DNA from: Soehngenia longivitae
Lineage (GTDB): Bacteria > Bacillota > Clostridia > Tissierellales > Tissierellaceae
Reading direction: 5' to 3'
Length of the DNA stretch: 64,000 nucleotides
Assembly: GCF_004684055.1 (NCBI RefSeq)
Contig: NZ_SRIB01000005.1
Location: 1-64,000 of the forward strand
Below the pieces are notes generated by a model, which saw only the letters and a program-made list of their open reading frames with translations, was not told where the DNA came from and did not search any database. The translations under genes and the position numbers were made by a program. The stretch's first letter is position 1. Every line of letters begins with the position of its first letter. Positions 1 to 7,623 of the stretch are shown in pieces.

Positions 1-76
1 CCGCCGTATACGAGAACCGTACGTACGGTGGTGTGGGAGGTCGGAAAATAAAATAATTATTTTCCTCCTACCCGAT
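1..76 (+). mobile_element. 3' end of a group II intron (domains V and VI)
   Basis: The first ~33 bases fold as a domain V-type hairpin, with CCGCCGTA pairing with TACGGTGG and a CGC triad. A second hairpin follows (GGGAGG ... CCTACCC, upper stem AAAATAA/TTATTTT). Its 3' side carries one unpaired A at 70, the expected lariat branch point, and the element ends with a typical GAT at about 74-76. This arrangement is known for bacterial group II introns. The rest of the intron, including any reverse transcriptase gene, lies left of the window. The exact 3' boundary is an inference. Confidence 0.8.
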
Positions 77-330
77 TATATTTAATGAATACTTTTAACA
101 TGGTAATCATACAAACTATAAATTGAACACTAAATACAACTAATAACTTATCACCTTTCTACTTCTAGGTTAACTCAAATAAAGATTACAGCTATTTATG
201 AATTTGGTTTTCTAGATATATAATTGACTATAATAAAAATGACCATAAATAGTTCAGTAGCTGAGAGTGAAATGATAATAGTTTCTACATTGGTAGTGGA
301 GTAGATAAATAATATTGGTTTTAAAAATGT
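77..330. other. intergenic region between intron and anSME gene
   Basis: No credible gene is visible in these 254 bases. A 9-base inverted repeat (CTATTTATG at about 192 and CATAAATAG at about 244) could form a weak long-loop hairpin. It is too imperfect to call a terminator or a mobile element. Confidence 0.4.
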
Positions 331-1437
331 TTATTTAAATCTATTTGATATTTTTAATAATTGTTTTTCATGTTTTTCTAAAAAATCTTTAAACCCACAG
401 TATGTTTCGGTTTCATTTAGATACATATTATATTTAAGCCTTTTACAGCCTCCTTTGCAATAATTAAAGTACTTACAATCTATGCAGAAATTAGATATAG
501 AACTTCTGTCTGAAATAAATTTATTAGCATTTTTAGTAAATGGAAAATCCAACAAGTCTAAATTATTTATATTACCACAGAGGTATTGGTCAACTGCATA
601 GAAATCGCAAGGATAGACATCGCCGTTTGCTTCTATTACATATTGAAAGTGGCAATTACCATCTATTCCACAAAAGCTTACTATTCCTTTATCCAAATAT
701 GAAATCAAGTTGTCAAAAAAACCTATGCTTATGTAATCATTCGGATCTAAAGCTCTAGACCACATTTGAAATAGCTCATTATAGAATTTACTAAAATTTT
801 TAGGAGTTAATGCTGGAGAAGTAACTGGATTATTCCCCAAACCATTAATACAAGGTATGAATTGTATGAATTTAATATCTTCATTTTTTATGAAATCATA
901 TACTTCTTTAGCTCTTGATGCTAAGTCGTTAGTAAGAACAGAGATAACATTATAATTGACATTATAGGAATCGAATAATTTTTTTGTATGTTTAATCTTG
1001 TCGTAAGTTGGTAATCCATTGTGATCAGTCCTATATAAATTGTGAATATCCTCTAGACAGTCCCATGAAAGCCCCACCAAAAAATTATTTTCAGCAAAAA
1101 ATTCACACCATTTTTCATCAATTAAAATACCGTTAGTTTGGATAGAATAGTTAATTTTTAGGTTATTTAATTCTTTTGATTTCATACTTGAAATAAATGA
1201 TTCATAAAAATTTTTCCCAATTAATGTGGGCTCTCCTCCTTGAAATACTATGTTAACTTCGCTTAAATATTTTTGGTTTTTATGAATTTGACTTATGATT
1301 TCTTTCATCGTCGAGACAGACATAAATTTATTAGTGATTATTCTTTTATGCTTTACAACATCTTGATAAAAACAATAATTACAATTCAAATTGCATAAAT
1401 TGGAAGAAGGTTTTATTAGCAATGATATACTTTTCAT
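331..1437 (-). CDS. anaerobic sulfatase-maturating enzyme (radical SAM, SPASM)
   Basis: The 368-residue radical SAM protein has the [4Fe-4S]/SAM motif C15-x3-C19-x2-C22 at its N terminus. A cysteine-rich C-terminal third (about residues 255-350, with CGIDGNC, PCDFY and FCIDCKYFNYCKGGC) matches a SPASM domain binding two more clusters. This layout is typical of anSMEs, which oxidise an active-site Cys or Ser of sulfatases to formylglycine without oxygen. The neighbouring sulfatase at 2373 has exactly the Cys-type motif such enzymes act on, which makes it the likely client. The gene lies 32 bp downstream of the GntR gene on the same strand. The start is supported by AAGGA upstream. Other SPASM peptide modifiers are possible but less likely here. 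Confidence 0.88.
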   Translation of the reverse strand: MKSISLLIKPSSNLCNLNCNYCFYQDVVKHKRIITNKFMSVSTMKEIISQIHKNQKYLSEVNIVFQGGEPTLIGKNFYESFISSMKSKELNNLKINYSIQTNGILIDEKWCEFFAENNFLVGLSWDCLEDIHNLYRTDHNGLPTYDKIKHTKKLFDSYNVNYNVISVLTNDLASRAKEVYDFIKNEDIKFIQFIPCINGLGNNPVTSPALTPKNFSKFYNELFQMWSRALDPNDYISIGFFDNLISYLDKGIVSFCGIDGNCHFQYVIEANGDVYPCDFYAVDQYLCGNINNLDLLDFPFTKNANKFISDRSSISNFCIDCKYFNYCKGGCKRLKYNMYLNETETYCGFKDFLEKHEKQLLKISNRFK

Positions 1438-1469
1438 TTAATCAGTCCTTATTTTTAGTAGATAATTTT

Positions 1470-2192
1470 TTATTTCCTATACTTTATAAAATGAGCTTGA
1501 TATAGATTTGAGTCGAAAATAATACTTGTTTTTTCTATCGGGATGTCATCTGGTGTGTAAGTTACATGAGTTATCTCTATTAAGGGGGTATTTAATTTGA
1601 CTTTTAATAGTTCATGAAGTTTTTGATCAGGCATTAAAGCTCGTACAACTTGATGGCTGTATCCAATTTCTATATTTTTTTCTTTTTCTATGTATTCTAT
1701 CTTTGATTTTTCAAGATTTTTTATTGTGATATCTGAAAACAAAGATACCGGTAAATATCCTTTTTCAAAACAATATGGGAAATCATCTCCAAGCAATATT
1801 CTTTCATAGTAGATAAGATTAGTACCCAACTCGGTGTTTAATTCTTCAGATAGTTGTTTATCAGATTTAACAAGTCTAAAATCTACTATTTTTGCACTTG
1901 GTATGATGTTTTTCATTCTCATTTCATCAGAAAATGAAATTATTTTAGACGATCTTCCGATTAGCACAGATGTTTTAGAATATATAACATAAGTACCACT
2001 ACCTTGTATTTTTTCAATGTATTGTTTTTGTGCCAATACATGTAATGCTTGCCTTATTGTTATTCTACTCACATTGTAAATTTTGCATAATTTGGATTCT
2101 GTTGGTAGCTTTTCATTTTTCTTATATTCACCGTTTTCAATTGATTTTATTAGTTCGTTTGCTATCATCATATAAAGCGGTAGAGATCCCAT
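1470..2192 (-). CDS. GntR/HutC-family transcriptional regulator
   Basis: The 240-residue protein has an N-terminal GntR winged helix (about residues 5-70, with KLPTESKLCKIYNVSRITIR) and a C-terminal UTRA-type effector domain (about 90-235). HutC-type regulators commonly bind phosphorylated sugars or amino sugars and repress adjacent uptake genes. Its divergence from the sulfatase-PTS operon suggests it controls that operon and its own anSME operon through the 180-bp shared intergenic region. The start has AGGAGG upstream. The ligand is not known; a sulfated or desulfated sugar phosphate is an inference. Confidence 0.88.
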   Translation of the reverse strand: MGSLPLYMMIANELIKSIENGEYKKNEKLPTESKLCKIYNVSRITIRQALHVLAQKQYIEKIQGSGTYVIYSKTSVLIGRSSKIISFSDEMRMKNIIPSAKIVDFRLVKSDKQLSEELNTELGTNLIYYERILLGDDFPYCFEKGYLPVSLFSDITIKNLEKSKIEYIEKEKNIEIGYSHQVVRALMPDQKLHELLKVKLNTPLIEITHVTYTPDDIPIEKTSIIFDSNLYQAHFIKYRK

Positions 2193-2319
2193 AAGTGTCC
2201 TCCTAATTATTATTCAATATTCTAATTATATCAAATATAAAAAATATTTCTACTATAAATTTAATATTTGTATTATTACATTTTAAATTGTTATATCAAA
2301 ATATGTCAAGTGCATTGTG

Positions 2320-2344
2320 CAATATATAAATCGATGATATATTG
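2320..2344. promoter_or_regulatory. candidate GntR operator (inverted repeat)
   Basis: CAATATAT (2320-2327) and ATATATTG (2337-2344) form a perfect 8-base inverted repeat with a 9-base spacer. It lies 28 bases before the sulfatase start, in the divergent promoter region of the GntR regulator. Position and symmetry suit a repressor site. The repeat is AT-rich, so chance is not excluded. Confidence 0.4.
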
Positions 2345-2372
2345 TATCTAACAAGTTTAAGGAGGGAGAAAG

Positions 2373-3752
2373 ATGAATATTTTATATATTCATACTCATG
2401 ATACAGGTAGAGTTATAAGTCCATATGGTTATAAAGTAAATACACCTAATATAGAAAGTTTTTGCAATGAAGCTGTATTTTTTCAAAATGCATTCAGTGT
2501 TGCACCAACATGTTCGCCTAGCAGAGCAGGACTATTGACTGGAGTTTATCCTCACCAAAATGGGATGCTTGGATTAGCGCAAAGAGGCTTTGAATTAAAA
2601 AGAGATCTACACATAGCCAATATATTAAGGGGAAATGGCTTTCTAACAGCTTTATGTGGTGTACAACATGAAATAGGATATTATACAGAACATGAAAAAG
2701 CTATCGGAACATTGGGGTATGAAATAGATTTAAGTGCTGACAATTCAAGTTATGAGGGAGAAGACTTAATACAGTGGGACATTGAAAATGCAAAGAATTT
2801 AGTTAATTTTCTCAAAGAATATGATAGAACTAAACCATTTTTCATTTCATACGGAATGCACGCTACACATAGAAAATTTCCTTCAAACATAGATGACGAT
2901 CAAATCGTAGATTATTCAGTTCCACCGATCAATATAGTAAATAATGAAATAACTAGAGAAGATTTTGCAAGATACCAAACCAGTTTAAAAATAGCGGATT
3001 CAAATATAGGGACAATAATTTCTGCACTAAAAGAACTTGGTATTTATGATGACACCATTATCATTTTGACTACAGATCATGGGATAGCATTTCCTTTTGC
3101 TAAATGCACTCTGTTTGACAATGGTATAGGAGTTATGTTAGCGATACGAGTACCTAATTCAAAATATGAGGGAAGATCTTTTGAAGGCCTAATTTCTCAC
3201 ATAGATGTACTCCCAACTTTATTGGATTTGCTTGACATTAAAAAACCTGACTATCTTGAAGGTAAAAGTTTCGCAAAAATTTTTAATGGGGAAGATTATG
3301 TAGGAGATGATTTTGTATTTAGTGAAATAAATTTTCATACATCGTATGAGCCTGTAAGATCAGTTAGAACAGAGAGATATAAGTACATAAAGTACTTTGA
3401 TAAGGAATATTTAAAGATAAACAAATCAAACATTGATTCATCACCAGTTAAGGATTTTTATATGGAAAATGGATTGAACGAATTTAAAAAAGACGAAGAA
3501 TATTTATTTGATCTTTTCTATGACGTGTTTGAAAAAAACAACTTAGCAGAAAATGATGAATATCAGGATGTACTTAATTTCATGAGGAATAAGTTAGATG
3601 AGTTTATGATAAATACCGATGATCCTTTGCTAAAAGGGCCAATTGAGGTAAAAAAAGAATGGAAAGTTAATAAAAGAGAATCTGTGGCTGCAGAATCTAA
3701 AAATCCTGAAGATTATGACAGCTTAGGTTCTAAATTTGGGGGGAGAGCATGA
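2373..3752 (+). CDS. cytoplasmic Cys-type sulfatase, N-sulfoglucosamine sulfohydrolase-like
   Basis: This 459-residue alkaline-phosphatase-fold sulfatase has the activation motif C47-S-P-S-R51, whose Cys becomes formylglycine. Other active-site elements visible are D10 near the N terminus, D235-H236 (TTDHG) and K244. The stretch after the Cys (LLTGVYPHQNGMLGL) resembles heparan N-sulfatase (SGSH) and its bacterial relatives. No signal peptide is present: the catalytic fold starts at residue 2, so the enzyme should be cytoplasmic. It starts 12 bases after GGAGGG, and its last codons overlap the PTS IIAB gene by 4 bp. The context suggests it desulfates a sugar brought in by that PTS. The precise substrate is unknown. 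Position 9 is His where many sulfatases have a second Asp. Confidence 0.9.
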   Translation: MNILYIHTHDTGRVISPYGYKVNTPNIESFCNEAVFFQNAFSVAPTCSPSRAGLLTGVYPHQNGMLGLAQRGFELKRDLHIANILRGNGFLTALCGVQHEIGYYTEHEKAIGTLGYEIDLSADNSSYEGEDLIQWDIENAKNLVNFLKEYDRTKPFFISYGMHATHRKFPSNIDDDQIVDYSVPPINIVNNEITREDFARYQTSLKIADSNIGTIISALKELGIYDDTIIILTTDHGIAFPFAKCTLFDNGIGVMLAIRVPNSKYEGRSFEGLISHIDVLPTLLDLLDIKKPDYLEGKSFAKIFNGEDYVGDDFVFSEINFHTSYEPVRSVRTERYKYIKYFDKEYLKINKSNIDSSPVKDFYMENGLNEFKKDEEYLFDLFYDVFEKNNLAENDEYQDVLNFMRNKLDEFMINTDDPLLKGPIEVKKEWKVNKRESVAAESKNPEDYDSLGSKFGGRA

Positions 3753-4687
3753 AAGCAATTATATTAGTTGGTCACGGCAATTTACCTAATGCTATGAAAG
3801 AAGCAATTAAAATGATTACTGGAGAAGAAGATGGGATATTTTCTGTTCCATTACTTCCGGAATATGGGAAAAAGGAATACTTAGACAAATTAGATGAACT
3901 AGATGAGCAGCTAAGAAATTATGATAAAATCTTCATTTTTGCTGACATTAAAGGGGGCTCTCCTGCTAATACAGCATATGAAAAATTTTCTAAAGATAGA
4001 AGAGCTATTGTCTTTACTGGGATGAATTTGCCAATGGTACTTTCTGCTGCTATGGGAGAGGAAGTTACCGAAAACATTTTAAACGATGCTAAAGGCTCCA
4101 TGATGGTTATTGTTGACAATTATAGAGAATCATTCGTACAAAAAAATGAAGGGGAGGTGGAAAGAGTGGATCATAAATCTGAATTAAAAAATGAAAATAA
4201 ACAGAACTATACTATTAAAGGAGTGAGAGTTGATTATCGCGGAATACATGGGCAAGTAGCTACTGCATGGACTAGTAACTTGGGGATAGACAGAATTATT
4301 GTCATTGATGATTACATAATAAAAGATGATGTTCAGAAAGCAGCTTTAAAAATGGCAAAACCCAATTCTGTTAAATTATCTGTTTTGTCAGTTGAGAAAG
4401 CGTTTGAGAGGTTAAATGATAGTGAAGCATATCTTGGGGAAAACATCCTAGTTATAATAACAAATATTGAAACGTTGTCTAAGTTGGATAAATTAGGCTA
4501 CAGATTTAAAGAAGTAAACATAGGAAATGTTCCAAGAAGAGAAGGGACTACACAATATAGAAAGACCGTTTACTTAAATGAGGAAGAAAAAAACATTATA
4601 AAGCAATTGATTAATAATGGCACAGATTTTTTTGCACAAATGGTACCTAACGATCCAAAAGTTGATTTTAATAATCTAATAATTTAA
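3749..4687 (+). CDS. PTS mannose-family EIIAB component (fused)
   Basis: The 312-residue fusion has a mannose-type EIIA domain (about residues 1-130, phosphorylatable H9 in VGHGN) and an EIIB domain (about 155-312, H167 in RGIHGQV). They are joined by a charged, Asn/Glu/Lys-rich linker at 131-155. EIIA takes phosphate from HPr and passes it to EIIB, which phosphorylates the sugar entering through IIC/IID. The gene overlaps the sulfatase stop by 4 bp, so the two are probably translationally coupled. A strong internal ribosome binding site in the linker may allow separate EIIB production. The sugar is not identifiable from sequence; the sulfatase neighbour suggests a sulfated (amino)sugar. Confidence 0.92.
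   Translation: MKAIILVGHGNLPNAMKEAIKMITGEEDGIFSVPLLPEYGKKEYLDKLDELDEQLRNYDKIFIFADIKGGSPANTAYEKFSKDRRAIVFTGMNLPMVLSAAMGEEVTENILNDAKGSMMVIVDNYRESFVQKNEGEVERVDHKSELKNENKQNYTIKGVRVDYRGIHGQVATAWTSNLGIDRIIVIDDYIIKDDVQKAALKMAKPNSVKLSVLSVEKAFERLNDSEAYLGENILVIITNIETLSKLDKLGYRFKEVNIGNVPRREGTTQYRKTVYLNEEEKNIIKQLINNGTDFFAQMVPNDPKVDFNNLII
4153..4168 (+). promoter_or_regulatory. internal ribosome binding site and GTG start for EIIB alone
   Basis: GGAGGTG at 4153-4159 lies six bases before an in-frame GTG (4166-4168, residue 140). This is exactly in the linker between the EIIA and EIIB domains. Initiation here would give a free EIIB of 173 residues. It may be functional or a relic of once separate genes. 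Confidence 0.5.
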
Positions 4688-4700
4688 TGGAGGGGTAAAA

Positions 4701-5528
4701 ATGGAATTATGGCAAGCGTTATTAATAGGTTTGTTTGCTTACCTAGGAAGGAATCAAGTACCATGGCTTTTTGGAACTACAGGGGGATGGTACGGGATAG
4801 GTAGACCTTTAGTTGCAGGACTTATCTGTGGGGTTATTTTAGGTGATGTTACTGCTGGTGTATTATGTGGAGTAGCAGTACAAGCAATATTCATTGGACA
4901 AATAACTCCTGGTGGAGCAGTTCCATCAGATATGAACTTGGCAGCATATATAGGGATACCTTTGGCAATTGCAGCTGGTGGTGGAGCAGAGACAGCTGTT
5001 GCTTTAGCAATACCATTAGGAGCATTGGGAGTTGCACTTCATAATTTTACTATGACTGTTCAAGCAGCATTTTCTCACAGAGCTGATAGATGTGCTGAAA
5101 AAGCTGATGCTAGAGGAGTTAGAATTTCGAATGTTATGGGAACTTCAGTCTCATTCTTAGAAAGATTTTTTATTGTATCTTTAACTTGCTATTTTGGAGC
5201 ACCATTTGCAGAAAGCTTATTAGCTAGTTTACCTGCAATAGTACTTGAATTTTTAGCTGTTGGAGGGAAGATGCTTCCTGCATTAGGTTTTGCAATTTTA
5301 TTAAAGCAAATTCTTGATGAAAAATGGATGATATTATTGTTCATTCTAGGGTGGGTATTTATGTCTTCATTTAATATAACAATAACATCTTTAGTATTTA
5401 TTGCAGCATCTTTATCATTAATTTATGTTATGGCTAAATACAGTAAATATGGGGCAGTACAAACAGAAAATGGAACAGTAAATGAATCGAACGGATTTAA
5501 AGATGAGGAGGGTAATTATGAAGAATAA
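4701..5528 (+). CDS. PTS mannose-family EIIC membrane component
   Basis: This 275-residue polytopic membrane protein fits the mannose/sorbose-type IIC family. Gly- and Ala-rich membrane segments (for example VAGLICGVILGDVTAGV, GQITPGGAVPSDMNLAAY) run to about residue 245, followed by a short polar tail. With IID it forms the sugar channel. GGAGGGG precedes the ATG. The 3' end overlaps the IID gene by 11 bp. The length is usual for the family. Confidence 0.92.
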   Translation: MELWQALLIGLFAYLGRNQVPWLFGTTGGWYGIGRPLVAGLICGVILGDVTAGVLCGVAVQAIFIGQITPGGAVPSDMNLAAYIGIPLAIAAGGGAETAVALAIPLGALGVALHNFTMTVQAAFSHRADRCAEKADARGVRISNVMGTSVSFLERFFIVSLTCYFGAPFAESLLASLPAIVLEFLAVGGKMLPALGFAILLKQILDEKWMILLFILGWVFMSSFNITITSLVFIAASLSLIYVMAKYSKYGAVQTENGTVNESNGFKDEEGNYEE

Positions 5529-6336
5529 AAGAAAACTCACTAAGAAAGATGTTTCAAAAGCTTCATTAAGATGGCTTTTCTTTCATCAAAGCTCTCACAA
5601 TTATGAAAGAATGATGGGTACAGGGTTTGCACACAGCTTATCGGGTGCTCTCGAGAAATTATATGAAGATGATAAAGAAGGATTGAAAGACGCACTGCAG
5701 AGAAATTTGACATTTTTCAACACTGAACCTCAACTTGGATCAATTATACCAGGTATTTGTCTAGCGTTAGAAGAATCTCATGCTATAGACGGAGATGTTG
5801 AACCAGAAGTAATATTGAGTACAAAGAATGCCTTAATGGGCCCGTTTGCTGGGATAGGGGATTCACTACTTGTGGGAACATTAAATCCTATATTGCTAAG
5901 CATAGGTATTGGCTTATCTGCTAACGGGTCACCAATCGGTGCTATAGTATTTTTGACCTTGTGGTTAGCTATTGTACTACCAATCAAATATGGACTATTC
6001 GTAAGAGGATATTCACTTGGACTTGATGCTGTTAGTATACTCACTAACGATAGAACTAAGAAAATAGTAACTACAACTTTGACTATGGTAGGGTTGATTG
6101 TAATTGGAGGCGTTGCTTCTACTGTAATTAAAGCACCTATAGCATTACAATATAAAGCTGGAGACATGGTTATCAGCATTCAAGAAATATTAGATAAAAT
6201 AATGCCTAATCTCATGCCTTTAATTGTCGCTCTAGTTAGCTATTACTTAGTCGATAAGAAAGGATGGAGCACAAACAAACTTCTTCTCGGAATATTAGTA
6301 TTTGCATTTGTGATGGTATTACTTGGCATTATGTAA
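5518..6336 (+). CDS. PTS mannose-family EIID membrane component
   Basis: The 272-residue protein has the characteristic IID N terminus (LTKKDVSKASLRW, SHNYERMMGTGFA), the GPFAGIGDSL stretch, and hydrophobic segments at the C terminus. The start at 5518 was chosen because GAGGAGGG lies just upstream; an in-frame ATG at 5482 lies well inside the IIC gene and has no such site. This is the last gene of the sulfatase-PTS operon, and a strong terminator follows 16 bases later. Confidence 0.93.
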   Translation: MKNKRKLTKKDVSKASLRWLFFHQSSHNYERMMGTGFAHSLSGALEKLYEDDKEGLKDALQRNLTFFNTEPQLGSIIPGICLALEESHAIDGDVEPEVILSTKNALMGPFAGIGDSLLVGTLNPILLSIGIGLSANGSPIGAIVFLTLWLAIVLPIKYGLFVRGYSLGLDAVSILTNDRTKKIVTTTLTMVGLIVIGGVASTVIKAPIALQYKAGDMVISIQEILDKIMPNLMPLIVALVSYYLVDKKGWSTNKLLLGILVFAFVMVLLGIM

Positions 6337-6351
6337 CATATGATTTTATAG

Positions 6352-6388
6352 AAAGAACCTCATTACTGAAACAGTAATGAGGTTCTTT
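6352..6388. terminator. bidirectional terminator after PTS operon
   Basis: A perfect 17-bp stem, AAAGAACCTCATTACTG and its complement, has an AAA loop. A-rich and T-rich edges allow it to serve the PTS operon and the converging HdeD-like gene. Confidence 0.9.
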
Positions 6389-6424
6389 GAGCTTTAGATT
6401 TTGTTATAATGATTTTGATTATAT

Positions 6425-6946
6425 CTATTCTCTAAATACGATGCCATAAATTAAATAGTTTAGTCCTGCTACTAATAGGATTAGACCAATTAAAACTGAA
6501 ACTGTTATCCAAGTGATTAGAGGATTAAGAAGTAATAGTATTCCAAAGAGCAGAAGTAGAATATTAATTACTATATTTGTAGTGTAAATAGCTGAACTAA
6601 ATTTTTTGTAATCTCCAATTGAGAAAAAATTTTGTATAGCCTCTACTATAAACCACACTGCCACTGCATATGTCATGATATTTATTGCAAATTCTGTTTT
6701 AAACAACAATAATATTCCAAATAAAGTCAATAAGATACCGAAGAATAACATAAACTTAGCTTTGAAATTAAACTCTTCTTTAATATTCCAATAAGATATT
6801 ATCAACATAATTCCTCTTACTAAACTTACTGCTCCAATAATCATTGCCAAAGTAGTAACTGTAGCTAAAGGATTTACAAAAGCAGCAATACTAGCCACTA
6901 TCATTATCAAACCACCTAAAATGTACAGTATATTTCTTTTATTCAC
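6425..6946 (-). CDS. HdeD/DUF308-family membrane protein
   Basis: The 173-residue protein consists of about six hydrophobic segments in pairs (ILYILGGLIMIVASIAAF, MIIGAVSLVRGIMLIISYW and so on), the pattern of the HdeD family. E. coli HdeD is linked to acid resistance, but the molecular role is unclear. The GTG start at 6946 is preferred because GGAGGGG lies seven bases before it; the frame stays open upstream to 7009 without a better site. The gene stands alone and converges on the PTS operon. Confidence 0.82.
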   Translation of the reverse strand: MNKRNILYILGGLIMIVASIAAFVNPLATVTTLAMIIGAVSLVRGIMLIISYWNIKEEFNFKAKFMLFFGILLTLFGILLLFKTEFAINIMTYAVAVWFIVEAIQNFFSIGDYKKFSSAIYTTNIVINILLLLFGILLLLNPLITWITVSVLIGLILLVAGLNYLIYGIVFRE

Positions 6947-7039
6947 AAGATCCCCTCCTATTAAATTCTTACATTTAATTGTTACCCTAAAAATACCAAT
7001 TAAAAACAATTTAAAGTTTATATCACTAAAATTAAACTG

Positions 7040-7050
7040 TGTGATATAAT
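7040..7050 (+). promoter_or_regulatory. extended -10 promoter element for the GNAT gene
   Basis: TGTGATATAAT contains a perfect TATAAT at 7045-7050, with TG one base before the usual extended -10 place. No good -35 box is visible. It lies 44 bases before the acetyltransferase start. Confidence 0.5.
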
Positions 7051-7094
7051 TAAATTAAAATTTTGAATAAGTAAAATACTGGAGAGTGGTTTAA

Positions 7095-7601
7095 ATGAAA
7101 GATTTAATACCAACTAAGGTTGAAAGTTTATACATAAGAAAAGCTACTAGAGAAGATGTGCCTTTGATTTTGAAATTTATCAAAGAGTTGGCTGATTACG
7201 AAAAAATGCTTGATCAAGTAGTAGCAACAGAAGAGATAATTGAAGATTCAATATTTAACAGAAAAAAAGCTGAAGTCGTGTTTGCTGTTTATGATGGCGA
7301 AGAAGTCGGGTTTGCGCTGTATTTTAATAATTTTTCGACTTTTTTAGGGAAACCTGGGTTATATTTGGAAGATTTATATGTAAGAGAGCAAATGAGGGGA
7401 AGAGGTATAGGTAAAACACTTTTAGCTTATTTGGCAAAGACAGCTGTAGAACAAGATTGTGGAAGATTTGAATGGTGGTGTTTAGATTGGAATAAACCAT
7501 CGATTGATTTTTATTTGAAATTAGGGTCTATACCAATGGATGAATGGACAGTTTATAGAGTGTGCGATGATGCATTAATTGAATTAGCAAAGGAATTCTA
7601 A
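7095..7601 (+). CDS. GNAT-family N-acetyltransferase, diamine/spermidine acetyltransferase-like
   Basis: The 168-residue single-domain GNAT enzyme has the acetyl-CoA loop RGRGIGK after the core strand LYLEDLYV, and the C-terminal WNKPSIDFYLKLGS helix. The sequence as a whole (IRKATREDVPLILKFIKELADYEK; the EDLYV strand; the FEWWCLDWN stretch) resembles the SSAT branch, which acetylates polyamines or thialysine. The substrate is therefore only suggested. The start follows GGAGAG. It probably begins an operon with the permease and glycosylase genes. Confidence 0.85.
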   Translation: MKDLIPTKVESLYIRKATREDVPLILKFIKELADYEKMLDQVVATEEIIEDSIFNRKKAEVVFAVYDGEEVGFALYFNNFSTFLGKPGLYLEDLYVREQMRGRGIGKTLLAYLAKTAVEQDCGRFEWWCLDWNKPSIDFYLKLGSIPMDEWTVYRVCDDALIELAKEF

Positions 7602-7623
7602 ATACACATATTTGGAGGATAAA

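Noticed and set aside
540-758. Plus-strand open frame inside the anSME gene
   Set aside because: It is antisense to a clearly conserved SPASM region and has no recognisable protein features.
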